NCBI GenBank assembly: GCA_964440795.1
Contig: CAYTTQ010000010.1
Coordinates: forward strand, 1-45,846
Source: C00003060 sp964440795
GTDB taxonomy: Bacteria > Desulfobacterota > Desulfobacteria > Desulfobacterales > C00003060
Direction of reading: 5' to 3'
Length of the DNA stretch: 45,846 bases
Below the pieces are notes generated by a model. That model ran no database searches, was not told the origin of the DNA, and saw only the letters and a list, made by a program, of their open reading frames with translations. Position numbers and translations under genes: made by a program. Below are positions 33,355 to 41,456 of this stretch, in pieces (the stretch's first letter is position 1; each line of letters starts with the position of its first letter).

Positions 33355-33972
33355 TTAACCTTCTTTCCTGCGGTTGTATTTGACCTCTATCCAGTTGAAA
33401 AACCCCATCATCAGGCCGACCACAAAGAACCCTGCCGAGGGAAGAATAAAGAAAAGGAGGGGCTGAAAGCCCAACACATCATATCCCAAAAGCTCTCCCG
33501 ATCCCAGGAGTTCCCGTACGACACCGAGGGTAACCATGCCCACCATAAACCCAAATCCCATGCCGACGGCGTCTACAAAGGATTTATCCAGCGGTTCCTT
33601 ACATGCAAACATCTCTAACCGCATGGTGATAATCGCAAATGCCACAATCAATCTCACAAACATCCCCATGGCGTTATAGGCGACCGGCACATAGGCCGCC
33701 AGTACCAGGTCAATAACCGTTACCCAGGTAGCGATGGTGAGGGTGTAGGTGGGAATTCGAATCTTGGGATGAATGTAATTGCGGACGATCGAAATGGTAC
33801 AACTCGAGAAGACCTGGACGAACAAAACCGCCGTACCCAGAAGGATACCGTTCATCACACTCGTACTGATTCCCACCGCCGGGCACATGGATAGCGCCAA
33901 TTTAAATATGGGGTTCTCCTTGAGAATACCATCCATGAAAAGTTGTCCGTAGGATTTCGTTGTAGTAGACAA
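33355..33972 (-). CDS. rnfE: Rnf complex subunit E
   Basis: A 205-residue membrane protein of the RnfE/NqrD family with six helices. Landmarks are KENPIFKLALSMCPAVGIS near the N-terminus (the conserved cysteine that helps bind the intramembrane cluster with RnfA), FSSCTISIVRNYIHPKIRIP near 56, DLVLAAYVP, and the late GVVRELLGSGELLGYDVLG segment. TTG is the start, with GGGAG 7 bases upstream. It precedes rnfA by 6 bases. In the Rnf complex RnfA and RnfE form the paired antiporter-like core. Complete. Confidence 0.92.
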   Translation of the reverse strand: MSTTTKSYGQLFMDGILKENPIFKLALSMCPAVGISTSVMNGILLGTAVLFVQVFSSCTISIVRNYIHPKIRIPTYTLTIATWVTVIDLVLAAYVPVAYNAMGMFVRLIVAFAIITMRLEMFACKEPLDKSFVDAVGMGFGFMVGMVTLGVVRELLGSGELLGYDVLGFQPLLFFILPSAGFFVVGLMMGFFNWIEVKYNRRKEG

Positions 33973-34040
33973 TGTCCTTCTCCCTTAGTCTGAGTGTTCT
34001 AGGTTTCTTTTGTACGCCTGAATCGGACGCCAACGGGCGC

Positions 34041-34955
34041 CTAAAATGCGGTCTGGATATTTTGCTTGTCCAGTACCTCGCCCAGTTTGTTAATTCGATA
34101 GGCGAATTTCTTGGCCACGTTCTTGACGCCATTGGTCACCGCTCGGCTGGAAATGGTCGACGCGGTGATGGCGTAGATGTCTGCGTCTTTGTATTTCTTC
34201 TGAATCTCTTCGATTTGTTCTTTGGTCAAAGCCCCCTCTTTGAGCTGCTCTCTTTCCAGGTACTTCTTGTATTCCTCCGGCAAGGGCTTTTTCACCACCT
34301 TTAGGGTTTTCAGTTTTTCGTAGGTTACGCCCTCGAACTGATGCCTGAAATAATCTTCCTCGATTTCCGCACCCAGTCCGGCGTCTTCTTCGTGTTCCAT
34401 GATTTCCAAACCGAGAAGTTCAAAGCTGGGGTCCATGGCAACCAAGGCATGAATAAAGGTCCGAAAACCGGGGAACTGTCCCGGCAAAATATAACCGACC
34501 CGTTTGCCCCCTGCAGTGGCGATTACGGCCGAATCCGCATAGTCGAAAGACTGGTCCGGTCCAAACACCTTTTCCAGGGCCTTGGCACGGTCATGGACCT
34601 CTTGAGCCTCCTCCGGGGAAAGGGGGACATCGAACTTTTCGATAAAATTGTATTCCAAGTCCATCATGACCATTTCGTAGGTCGTCTCTCCGGCCTTTTC
34701 GACGGGAACCATGTACCCCATGAACTGCCGGCCGTCTTCCCGGATGATGTAGCGATAAACGCTGAGAAACTCCAGGTCCGACGGGGGCGGATTATCCTCA
34801 CCGTACCCGAGGAGATCCAGCATGGCGTTTTGCACGTTCATGTGATGATTGTGCTTTTTGGCCTTGGCCGTCAGTGTGTAAGTCAGCCCCATGGCCGAGG
34901 CCGCCACCACACAGGAAATGGTCAATGCGAAAGTGATCCTGATAATTTCTTTCAT
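34041..34955 (-). CDS. rnfG: Rnf complex subunit G (FMN-binding)
   Basis: A 304-residue periplasmic flavoprotein with one N-terminal membrane helix (about 6-28). The FMN-binding domain includes VGYILPGQFPGFRTFIHALVA near 170 and the flavinylation site DIYAITASTISSRAVTNGV near 267, where FMN is linked by ApbE to the threonine of the STIS segment. It is longer than many RnfG proteins (about 200 residues) because of an insert around 205-255 (LPEEYKKYLEREQLKEGALT) that is charged and helical. It lies 3 bases after rnfD. Complete. Confidence 0.92.
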   Translation of the reverse strand: MKEIIRITFALTISCVVAASAMGLTYTLTAKAKKHNHHMNVQNAMLDLLGYGEDNPPPSDLEFLSVYRYIIREDGRQFMGYMVPVEKAGETTYEMVMMDLEYNFIEKFDVPLSPEEAQEVHDRAKALEKVFGPDQSFDYADSAVIATAGGKRVGYILPGQFPGFRTFIHALVAMDPSFELLGLEIMEHEEDAGLGAEIEEDYFRHQFEGVTYEKLKTLKVVKKPLPEEYKKYLEREQLKEGALTKEQIEEIQKKYKDADIYAITASTISSRAVTNGVKNVAKKFAYRINKLGEVLDKQNIQTAF

Positions 34956-34958
34956 CTT

Positions 34959-36029
34959 TTAAGCACCCTCTTCCGGTTGTGGAGCAAAACGTTTCGGTTT
35001 AAACCAGTTATCTAGAGCCGGAGCAACGGCGTTCATTAGCAGGATGGCATAGCAGACCCCCTCCGGGTACCCGCCCTTTAGACGAATCAACACGGTCAAG
35101 GCCCCGACGCCGAACCCGAATATCAACTGCCCCATCGGTTGGGTCGGCGAAGTCACATAATCGGTCGCCATGAAAAAGGCACCCAACACCACCCCACCGG
35201 ACAGAATGGCCAGGATCGGCTTTCCGGTAAACAGCGTCTCTCCGCCGAATATCCACGTCAGCACACCGACGGTGACAATCGTAGACACCGGGATATGCCA
35301 GGTAATGTACTTCTTATAGATCAGGTAGAGACCGCCAAGAAGGACCAGAAAGGCGGAACTCTCACCGATACATCCCGGTCTCCATCCCAGGAAAAAGTCC
35401 TTGTAGATCACGGAAAGAGATCCAAACCGCTCGATCACCTCCGCAAGCCCATAATGTTTGAGCACATAAAGCGGGGTGGCCGTGGACACCGCATCAACTC
35501 CGGCGCCCATATATTTGAAAACCGAAGCATCCCGAATCGGACTCAACCACGCCGAGGTCATCGCAACCGGATAGGTGGCCACCAAGAAGGCCCGCCCGAT
35601 CAGGGCCGGGTTGAAAATATTATACCCGATCCCACCCATCAGGACCTTGGTAATGTAAATGGCCATAACCCCGCCCAAGATCGGCATCCAGTAGGGAACA
35701 CCGGGGGGGATCGTATACGCCATCAACAGGCCGGTGATGACCGCACTGCCGTCCCGGATCGTATCCGTCGGCCGGTTTAACGCCCGGTTGGCCACATATT
35801 CCGTGCCCACACAACTTGCCACACTGACCAACGCAATGATAAGCGTTTGAAAACCAAAAATAAATACGGACAAAATCAGTGGCGGCAAGAGACAGGCTAC
35901 AACCGTCCACATGATTTTGGACACGGTGTCCGTGTTCTTGAAATGAGGCGAAACCGATACGAAAAACTTCGGCGGGCTCGCCTTCCCTGCCTCTTCTACT
36001 GTGGTTGCTTCTGCTTGCGTTCCGCTCAT
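34959..36029 (-). CDS. rnfD: Rnf complex subunit D (FMN-binding)
   Basis: A 356-residue membrane protein of the NqrB/RnfD family. The flavinylation site DAVSTATPL near 180 carries the covalent FMN threonine; other landmarks are GGIGYNIFNPALIGRAFLVATYP near 133-155, GCIGESSAFLVLLGG near 216 and FFMATDYVTSPT near 285. The first ~20 residues are polar and acidic (GTQAEATTVEEAGKA). About ten helices. It belongs to the rnfCDGEAB operon, 15 bases after rnfC, and transfers electrons between RnfC and RnfG sides through the membrane. Confidence 0.93.
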   Translation of the reverse strand: MSGTQAEATTVEEAGKASPPKFFVSVSPHFKNTDTVSKIMWTVVACLLPPLILSVFIFGFQTLIIALVSVASCVGTEYVANRALNRPTDTIRDGSAVITGLLMAYTIPPGVPYWMPILGGVMAIYITKVLMGGIGYNIFNPALIGRAFLVATYPVAMTSAWLSPIRDASVFKYMGAGVDAVSTATPLYVLKHYGLAEVIERFGSLSVIYKDFFLGWRPGCIGESSAFLVLLGGLYLIYKKYITWHIPVSTIVTVGVLTWIFGGETLFTGKPILAILSGGVVLGAFFMATDYVTSPTQPMGQLIFGFGVGALTVLIRLKGGYPEGVCYAILLMNAVAPALDNWFKPKRFAPQPEEGA

Positions 36030-36044
36030 TATGCTCCTCTTTAC

Positions 36045-37388
36045 CTACTTTTTCTTGGACGCGGCAATACTCGCCCTAGCCAGTCTCATAAATTGAACCA
36101 GTGGCCTTTTCGCCGGACAGACATAGGCACAAGTTCCACACTCGAAACAGTCGTCGACTCCGAATTCCTCTGTATCAGCGCCCCGTCCCGCCTCGACGAA
36201 GACGCTCACTTCGTTGGGTTGTAAGCCCATGGGGCAGACACTTACGCAGAAACCGCATCGGATGCAGGGGTGATGCGACTGAACGTCCGTCTCTTCCTTT
36301 GTGAGAAAAAGCACTCCCGACGTCGTCTTCGTCACGGGCACATCCAACGAGGATACGGCAAATCCCATCATCGGGCCGCCGACGATCACCTTGGCAACAT
36401 CGGGCGTCATACCCCCCAAATAGTCGACGATTTGCGACAGGGGCGTGCCCACCTTTACTATCAGGTTGGCCGGACGCTTGATGCCCTTTCCGGTAAAGGT
36501 AACGATCCGTTCGTACAGAGGCTTGTCATAGACCACGGCATCATAAATGGCCTTAGTGGTGTATACATTTTGGACGATGATCCCGATTGCCGAGGAACGA
36601 ACACCGGAAGGCCTGGCTCGTCCGGTAACACTTTGCATGATCTGATCCGCCGACCCTTGTGGATACTTCACCTGGAGGGCTTTAACGACGATATTATAGC
36701 CGTCCTGAGGGGAGCCGCTCTGGGCAATCGCCTGCTTTAAGGCCTCAATGGCATCGGGCTTGTTGTTCTCGATACCGATGGCACAGTATTTAATTTCCAA
36801 TATTTTTAAAATGATTTTGGCGCCTTCGACGACATCTTTGGCGTGTTCCACCATCAGACGGTGGTCACTGGTAAGGCAGGGTTCGCATTCAGCACCGTTC
36901 AAGATGAGCGTATCCAGCTTGAGCCCGGGCTTGATGGTCAGCTTCACCGCCGCCGGAAATCCGGCCCCCCCCATGCCGACCACACCGGCGTCCTTGATTT
37001 TACCCAGCAACTCCTCTTTGGACATCTGCGTCCAATCCGACTGGGAATACGATTTTTCTTCTCCCTCTTCTTTATCGGCGGCAATCACTAAGGCGGGGGC
37101 ATTGCCCACCGTGGGATGCAAGGCGTTTTGAACCCCCTTTACCGTTCCCGAAAACGGGGCATGGATCGGCGCGCCCAACCGCTCCGTAGAGGCAACCAGA
37201 TCGCCTTCCGTCACTTTATCCTTCTTTTTGACCACCGGTTCACACGGTGCGCCAACATGTTGTTTCAGAAACAGGCTCACCTGCTTGGGTGCGGGCATTA
37301 CCTCCACAGCGAGTTTTTCGGTAAGTTCCTTCCCCTCTCTCGGATGTATGCCTCCCATCGGGAAGGTTGCCAGACTTGCAGCGTTCAT
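36045..37388 (-). CDS. rnfC: Rnf complex subunit C (NADH-interacting Fe-S/flavin subunit)
   Basis: A 447-residue cytoplasmic subunit. The N-terminal part has the RnfC barrel (FPMGGIHPREGKELTEKLAV; GAPIHAPFSGTVKGV), the Rossmann-like FMN/NAD region contains GMGGAGFPAAVKL near 142 and NGAECEPCLTSDHRLM near 165, and the C-terminus has two [4Fe-4S] motifs, CIRCGFCVSVCPMGLQP near 371 and CFECGTCAYVCPAKRPL near 410. It is the first gene of the operon. GGAGAG precedes the ATG. RnfC passes electrons to NAD. Complete. Confidence 0.94.
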   Translation of the reverse strand: MNAASLATFPMGGIHPREGKELTEKLAVEVMPAPKQVSLFLKQHVGAPCEPVVKKKDKVTEGDLVASTERLGAPIHAPFSGTVKGVQNALHPTVGNAPALVIAADKEEGEEKSYSQSDWTQMSKEELLGKIKDAGVVGMGGAGFPAAVKLTIKPGLKLDTLILNGAECEPCLTSDHRLMVEHAKDVVEGAKIILKILEIKYCAIGIENNKPDAIEALKQAIAQSGSPQDGYNIVVKALQVKYPQGSADQIMQSVTGRARPSGVRSSAIGIIVQNVYTTKAIYDAVVYDKPLYERIVTFTGKGIKRPANLIVKVGTPLSQIVDYLGGMTPDVAKVIVGGPMMGFAVSSLDVPVTKTTSGVLFLTKEETDVQSHHPCIRCGFCVSVCPMGLQPNEVSVFVEAGRGADTEEFGVDDCFECGTCAYVCPAKRPLVQFMRLARASIAASKKK

Positions 37389-37451
37389 AAGCTCTCCGAT
37401 CTTCCATGGACAGGCAAAAGCCTGTAAGTTGAAAGGTTCACCATACAGTAC

Positions 37452-37495
37452 CAGAAACCGCCGCAGGGAAAACCGATTTCAAGTGGCGGTTTCTG
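37452..37495. other. 11-bp perfect inverted repeat in the rnf leader
   Basis: CAGAAACCGCC (37452-37462) and GGCGGTTTCTG (37485-37495) are exact complements around 22 bases. It lies about 65-105 bases before rnfC, in the untranslated leader. No T-run follows on either strand, so it is not a classical terminator; it may be a control structure or protein site. Confidence 0.55.
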
Positions 37496-37691
37496 ATCTC
37501 GAAGTCACGGACCTCCCCTTACCTGTTTGAACCGTCTTTGTCAAGGATTTTTTGTTTGATGGAAACGCCATTTTTTTGACGCCACCCCCCGGACCAACAC
37601 CCCCGGCCAGCGGACAAGACTGCATGAAAGAAATATGATTTCAAACTGTTATCCAGTTAACACGGTAGAACCATTTCATGAAACCGGTTTG

Positions 37692-37707
37692 TGGCATGAT
37701 GCTTGCT
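37692..37707 (+). promoter_or_regulatory. Sigma-54 (-24/-12) promoter of the HDOD gene
   Basis: TGGCATGATGCTTGCT matches TGGCACG-N4-TTGCW with a single change (C to T), and has the invariant GG and GC with 10 bases between. It lies about 95 bases before the start codon. A perfect TTTCATGAAA dyad is only ~10 bases upstream. Confidence 0.7.
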
Positions 37708-37771
37708 GCTGCAGACACCGAATGCATGATCCGCATGTTGCAGACGGAACCGTTATCGCCGTCGCCTCGAC

Positions 37772-37799
37772 CACGGAGACAATAGCACGGAGACAATAG
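37772..37799. repeat. Tandem 14-bp duplication over the HDOD ribosome site
   Basis: CACGGAGACAATAG occurs twice in exact tandem (37772-37785, 37786-37799), each copy carrying GGAGA, just before the TTG start at 37801. Confidence 0.85.
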
Positions 37800-37800
37800 A

Positions 37801-38832
37801 TTGAAGGTCACTTGCCAAAGCTGCCAAAAATCCTACGACATACCCGACGATCGACTGCCTCAAGGTAAAAAGGTAAAGTTCCCGTGCCCCTCCTGTAAGT
37901 CACCCGTGGAAATCGATTTGCGGGATCCCGGCCGTGGTTCGGACCCATCGGGAAACGGCGGGGAGGAGACGGAAACCCAACTGGCTACGGGGGAAGCGCT
38001 CAAGAAGGAAATTTTTAAAAGTGTCGAAAACTTACCGCCGATGCCCCAGGTCGTTCATAAGGCCCGAGAAATCATGGCCAATCCGAACTCCAGCTTTAAA
38101 GAGCTGGCCATTATCTTCGTTACGGACCAAGCCATCGCCACCCGGGTCTTGAAACTGGCCAACTCGGCCTACTACGGATTAAGCAAGAAGGTGGCATCCA
38201 TTCAGCAGGCGTCGGTCCTTTTGGGTCATAAAACGTTGGCCGAACTGATCACCATGGTGTCCACGTCCGGACTGCTCAATCGAGAACTCAAAGGGTACGG
38301 CCTCCAACCGGGTCAGCTGTGGGAACACTCTCTTGCCGTCGCCTTCGGGTCTCGCTTCATCGCCCAATCGAAGTACCCCGACTTCTCGGACGATGCCTTT
38401 GCCGCCGGGCTCATCCACGACGCCGGACAAATTGCCCTCGATAAATATATTGTGGAACGCCAGGAAACCTTTGATCGGCTCATGGGAGAGGAGCAGATGA
38501 GCTTATTGTCGGCGGAACGGGAGGTCCTCGGGTTCGATCATGCCGAGGTAACCTTTGAGGTCTGTAATAAGTGGAATGTTCCCGAAGACTTGGCGATAGC
38601 CATTCGGCACCACCACCGTCCGTCGAAATCGAACGAAAACACGTTGGCCTACCTTCTACACACCGCAGATTGTATTGCCATGATGAGTGGCATGGGCGGG
38701 GGCATGGATGCCCTTTCCTGTGAAGTCGAGGAAGGGGCGGTCGACTTCCTTGGACTCAGCAACAAGGACATCAGCGGGATCCTCGACAAGGTCGTCACCT
38801 CCGTACAAAACACCCTGCAGGAATTCAAATAG
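37801..38832 (+). CDS. HDOD-domain protein with N-terminal MJ0042-type zinc ribbon
   Basis: A 343-residue protein. Residues 1-40 form a zinc ribbon (CQSCQKSYDIPDDRLPQGKKV then CPSCKSPVEIDL, MJ0042/PilZ-linker type). Residues ~75-280 are an HDOD domain (LPPMPQVVHKAREIMANPNSSF; ATRVLKLANSAYYGLSKKV; AAGLIHDAGQIALDKY; AIRHHHRP), an HD-related fold without full catalytic residues, used in signalling. The start is TTG, supported by the two tandem GGAGA sites. It has a convincing sigma-54 promoter and may answer to an activator such as the one at 20.6 kb. No adjacent partner. Confidence 0.88.
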   Translation: MKVTCQSCQKSYDIPDDRLPQGKKVKFPCPSCKSPVEIDLRDPGRGSDPSGNGGEETETQLATGEALKKEIFKSVENLPPMPQVVHKAREIMANPNSSFKELAIIFVTDQAIATRVLKLANSAYYGLSKKVASIQQASVLLGHKTLAELITMVSTSGLLNRELKGYGLQPGQLWEHSLAVAFGSRFIAQSKYPDFSDDAFAAGLIHDAGQIALDKYIVERQETFDRLMGEEQMSLLSAEREVLGFDHAEVTFEVCNKWNVPEDLAIAIRHHHRPSKSNENTLAYLLHTADCIAMMSGMGGGMDALSCEVEEGAVDFLGLSNKDISGILDKVVTSVQNTLQEFK

Positions 38833-38857
38833 TCCGGTCCCTCTAAATCCACCGCTT

Positions 38858-40255
38858 TTATGTCATGCCTCGAGGATCGAGCAACCTGTCCAGTTCCTCT
38901 GGAGGCAGGACCTTTTCTTCCGTAGCCACTTTCCGTACCGTTGTCCCGTCAGCAAAGGCCTTTTTGGCAATGGCGGCGGCTTTCTCGTAGCCGATCACCG
39001 GCGCCAGTGCGGTACACATTGCCAAACTGTTTTCGATGAACGCCTCACACCGTTGTCTGTCAGCCGTGATCCCACGGACACACTTTTCGGAAAAGACGCG
39101 GGCGGCGGAACTCAACAAACGGACCGACTCGAGTAAATTGTGGGCGATCACCGGAAGCATGACATTCAGCTCAAAATTGCCTGACTGACATCCGATGCCG
39201 ATAGCCGCGTCATTGCCCATCACGTGAGCGGCCACCTGGGTGATTGATTCCGGAATGACCGGATTGACCTTTCCCGGCATGATGGAAGATCCCGGTTGCA
39301 CCGCCGGAATACGGATTTCCCCAATCCCGCAGCGGGGTCCCGAGGCGAGCCATCTGACATCGTTGGCAATCTTCATCAAGCTCACCGCTACGGATTTAAG
39401 CACCCCGCTGGCCCGCATAGCCGCGTCCTGGGACGCCTGTGCGGAAAAATGGTTTTCTGCCTCCGTAAAAGGGCAGCCGGTCTCGCGGGAGATCAAATCG
39501 ATAACCTGGGAAGCAAATCCGGGGGTACAGTTCAACCCCGTCCCTACTGCGGTGCCGCCCAAGGCCAATTCGCCCAAATCCGTTTGCAAGCCCTTGAGGC
39601 TTTCCGCCCCCCGTTCCACCTGTCGCGCATATCCACTGAACTCCTGGCCCAAACGAATGGGTACGGCATCCTGAAGGTGCGTGCGTCCGATCTTGACCAC
39701 ATCATCAAAGGCGACCGACTTTTCCGTAAGGGATCCGCAAAGATCTTCCAAGGCGGGTACCAGCGCTTTATTTATGGCCGTTAAGGCGGCGATATGGATG
39801 GCACTGGGAATCACGTCATTGCTCGACTGCCCCATATTGACGTGATCATTGGGATGAACGGGACTCGTGGTTGCCTTCTGTCCGGACAAGCGTTCATTGG
39901 CCCGTGTGGCTATCACCTCATTTGCGTTCATGTTGGTCGACGTACCGGAACCGGTTTGGAAGATATCCACAACGAAGGCGTGATCCAACTTCCCCGAGCA
40001 AACCTCTTCAGCGGCCGCCACGATGGCTTCGCCCACCGTCGGGTCCAATCGTTCAAACGCCAAGTTCACCTGGGCGTAACATTTCTTGATCAGACCCAAG
40101 GCCTCGATAAACGCCCGAGGGAAACGTAGTCCACTGACGGGAAAATTTTCCACCGCACGCTGGGTTTGCGCCCCGTAATAGGCACTGTCGGGGATCTTGA
40201 CTTCTCCCATCGTGTCTCTTTCCACCCTCACCTTATCACCCTCTTTAGAGTTCAT
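38858..40255 (-). CDS. fumC: Fumarate hydratase class II
   Basis: A 465-residue class II fumarase (fumarate to malate). Landmarks are GSGTSTNMNANEVIATRANE near 101, HPNDHVNMGQSSNDVIPSAIHI near 133, KIGRTHLQDAVPIRLGQEFSGY near 187 and the signature GSSIMPGKVNPVIPE near 318 with the catalytic serine. Length and order are normal; class II is oxygen-stable and iron-free. GGAAGGAGG precedes the ATG. It is the only clear central-carbon gene in the window and is convergent with the HDOD gene (25 bases between stops). Confidence 0.94.
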   Translation of the reverse strand: MNSKEGDKVRVERDTMGEVKIPDSAYYGAQTQRAVENFPVSGLRFPRAFIEALGLIKKCYAQVNLAFERLDPTVGEAIVAAAEEVCSGKLDHAFVVDIFQTGSGTSTNMNANEVIATRANERLSGQKATTSPVHPNDHVNMGQSSNDVIPSAIHIAALTAINKALVPALEDLCGSLTEKSVAFDDVVKIGRTHLQDAVPIRLGQEFSGYARQVERGAESLKGLQTDLGELALGGTAVGTGLNCTPGFASQVIDLISRETGCPFTEAENHFSAQASQDAAMRASGVLKSVAVSLMKIANDVRWLASGPRCGIGEIRIPAVQPGSSIMPGKVNPVIPESITQVAAHVMGNDAAIGIGCQSGNFELNVMLPVIAHNLLESVRLLSSAARVFSEKCVRGITADRQRCEAFIENSLAMCTALAPVIGYEKAAAIAKKAFADGTTVRKVATEEKVLPPEELDRLLDPRGMT

Positions 40256-40441
40256 GGCGCCTCCTTCCCGTCAATTCACCAGAAACCGGCCACCAGAGAC
40301 CGGCCGTTGACCGAACTCGGCAAAAATGTCATCTCAAGTTTCGCACCCAGTACAACGCTTTGAAATAACAGTTAAATACCCACAATAATCCTTTTCCGGA
40401 TATCCTCACAACGTTTGAACGGTTTTTCAAGCGCATGGCCC

Positions 40442-40555
40442 GGTGCGGGACGGAACTCCGCTTCACTCGGGCCTACAAATCCGTCAGGTAGTTCCCGAAA
40501 GGAAGGTGGACTCTATCCGTGTAGGCCCTCGTTCAACGAAATTCCTTCCCGCACC
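40442..40555. repeat. Imperfect inverted repeat, 36-nt arms around a 42-nt centre
   Basis: Arms 40442-40477 and 40520-40555 are complementary at 28 of 36 positions; the outer 9 (GGTGCGGGA/TCCCGCACC) and inner 9 (GGGCCTACA/TGTAGGCCC) are perfect. No T-run follows. It could be a MITE-like element, a structured RNA or a transcription-blocking hairpin. Confidence 0.75.
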
Positions 40556-40724
40556 TTCCTGCATATTGGCGGCTATAGAGTCCCGCGTTGGAGGCACTCG
40601 GGTTAAAATAGTTGGACTTTTTCGACGCCAGCATCATTAATGGATCGAAGGAAAAAGGGTGTCAAGGTAAAATGGGTTCGCGCAAAAAGTATACGCACCA
40701 AGACCGACGAAGATTTGATCAAGG

Positions 40725-40753
40725 TTGACCCGGCGCGCTTTCTCTAATATGGT
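40725..40753 (+). promoter_or_regulatory. Promoter of the CoA-binding protein gene
   Basis: TTGACC at 40725-40730, a 17-base spacer and TATGGT at 40748-40753, about 43 bases before the ATG. Confidence 0.55.
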
Positions 40754-40795
40754 TCCTTCCAGGCGGTCACCACGCTGGTTTGGGAGGTCGGATTG

Positions 40796-41251
40796 ATGAA
40801 CACAGGATGCGAGTTGCCCCAATACAATCCCCCATCGGAACGTATTAAAGGCATACTCAAGCACTACCGAAAGATAGCTGTCGTTGGCCTATCTCCCAAG
40901 CCCGAGCGGGACAGCCATAAAGTGGCCCAGTACCTTCACAACAAAGGTTACGACGTGGTGCCCATCAACCCGGGCCAAAAAGAAATCTTGGGCAAGCCTT
41001 GCTATCCAAACCTCAAGGCCGTTCCCTTTCCGGTGGAAATCGTGGATATCTTCAGGAGGCCCGACGCCATCGGGCCCATCGTCGGCGATGCCATAACCAT
41101 CGGCGCCAAGGTGGTTTGGATGCAGCTGGGAATCGCCAACAATGAGGCGGCGCGGACGGCCTTAGATGCAGGCCTCGAGGTCGTCATGAGCAAATGTATC
41201 AAGATTGAGCATACGAACATGGAAAAGGAAGAATCAAATTCATTCGAATAA
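40796..41251 (+). CDS. CoA-binding-domain protein (YccU-like)
   Basis: A 151-residue single-domain protein of the CoA-binding (Rossmann) family related to YccU. It has KIAVVGLSPKPERDSHKVAQYL near 27-48, GYDVVPINPGQKEILGKPCYPNL near 52-74, VEIVDIFRRPDAI near 81 and KVVWMQLGIANNEAARTALDAG near 108. The pattern lacks the ligase half of acetyl-CoA/succinyl-CoA synthetases, so it likely binds CoA or a nucleotide without a known reaction. The ATG at 40796 has GGAGGT 8 bases upstream. First of three close genes (next two follow at 12 and 10 bases). Confidence 0.88.
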   Translation: MNTGCELPQYNPPSERIKGILKHYRKIAVVGLSPKPERDSHKVAQYLHNKGYDVVPINPGQKEILGKPCYPNLKAVPFPVEIVDIFRRPDAIGPIVGDAITIGAKVVWMQLGIANNEAARTALDAGLEVVMSKCIKIEHTNMEKEESNSFE

Positions 41252-41263
41252 AGGAGTCGTGAC

Positions 41264-41446
41264 ATGCCTGTTCTGGACGAAGGAGATGATCGAGTGATTC
41301 GATTGGCGAGACAGGAAGCCGCGAGATTTAACGCCAAGGTCAACAAAATCGACCTGAAGAACCAAATTCTGGATATTGAGTGCCCGGAGGAAAACAAAGA
41401 GGCCTGCGCCGCAGCCATTGAAAAGGTACTCGAAAGCCACAGCTGA
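41264..41446 (+). CDS. Small hypothetical protein, 60 residues
   Basis: A small protein with an AAAGGAGTCGTGAC leader, placed tightly between the CoA-binding gene and the HAD gene. It is charged and probably alpha/beta (VIRLARQEAARFNAKVNKIDLKN then ILDIECPEENKEACAAAIEKV, quoted in part), with two cysteines near 40 and 48. No domain recognised. The spacing and ribosome site make it a likely gene. Confidence 0.7.
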   Translation: MPVLDEGDDRVIRLARQEAARFNAKVNKIDLKNQILDIECPEENKEACAAAIEKVLESHS

Positions 41447-41456
41447 ACACCGACAA

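Larger units (their letters stand above)
37389..37800. other. Intergenic region between rnfC and the HDOD gene
   Basis: 412 bases between divergent genes. To the left: the rnf leader with hairpins at 37411-37426 (ACAGGC-AAAA-GCCTGT as read on the plus strand) and 37452-37495, and a weak minus-strand promoter (TTGACA at plus 37550-37555). To the right: dyads near 37674, a sigma-54 promoter at 37692 and a duplicated ribosome site. No gene seen. Confidence 0.6.
40256..40795. other. Intergenic region with large inverted repeat
   Basis: 540 bases between divergent fumC and the CoA-binding gene. It contains the 40442-40555 inverted repeat, a 35-codon open frame at 40640-40747 (basic, KKGVKVKWVRAKSIRTK; no ribosome site, not called) and the promoter at 40725-40753. 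The rest shows no coding pattern. Confidence 0.6.

Noticed and set aside
40640..40747. 35-codon basic open frame before the CoA-binding gene
   Set aside because: No ribosome site, overlaps the -35 and spacer of the next promoter; too short to support.
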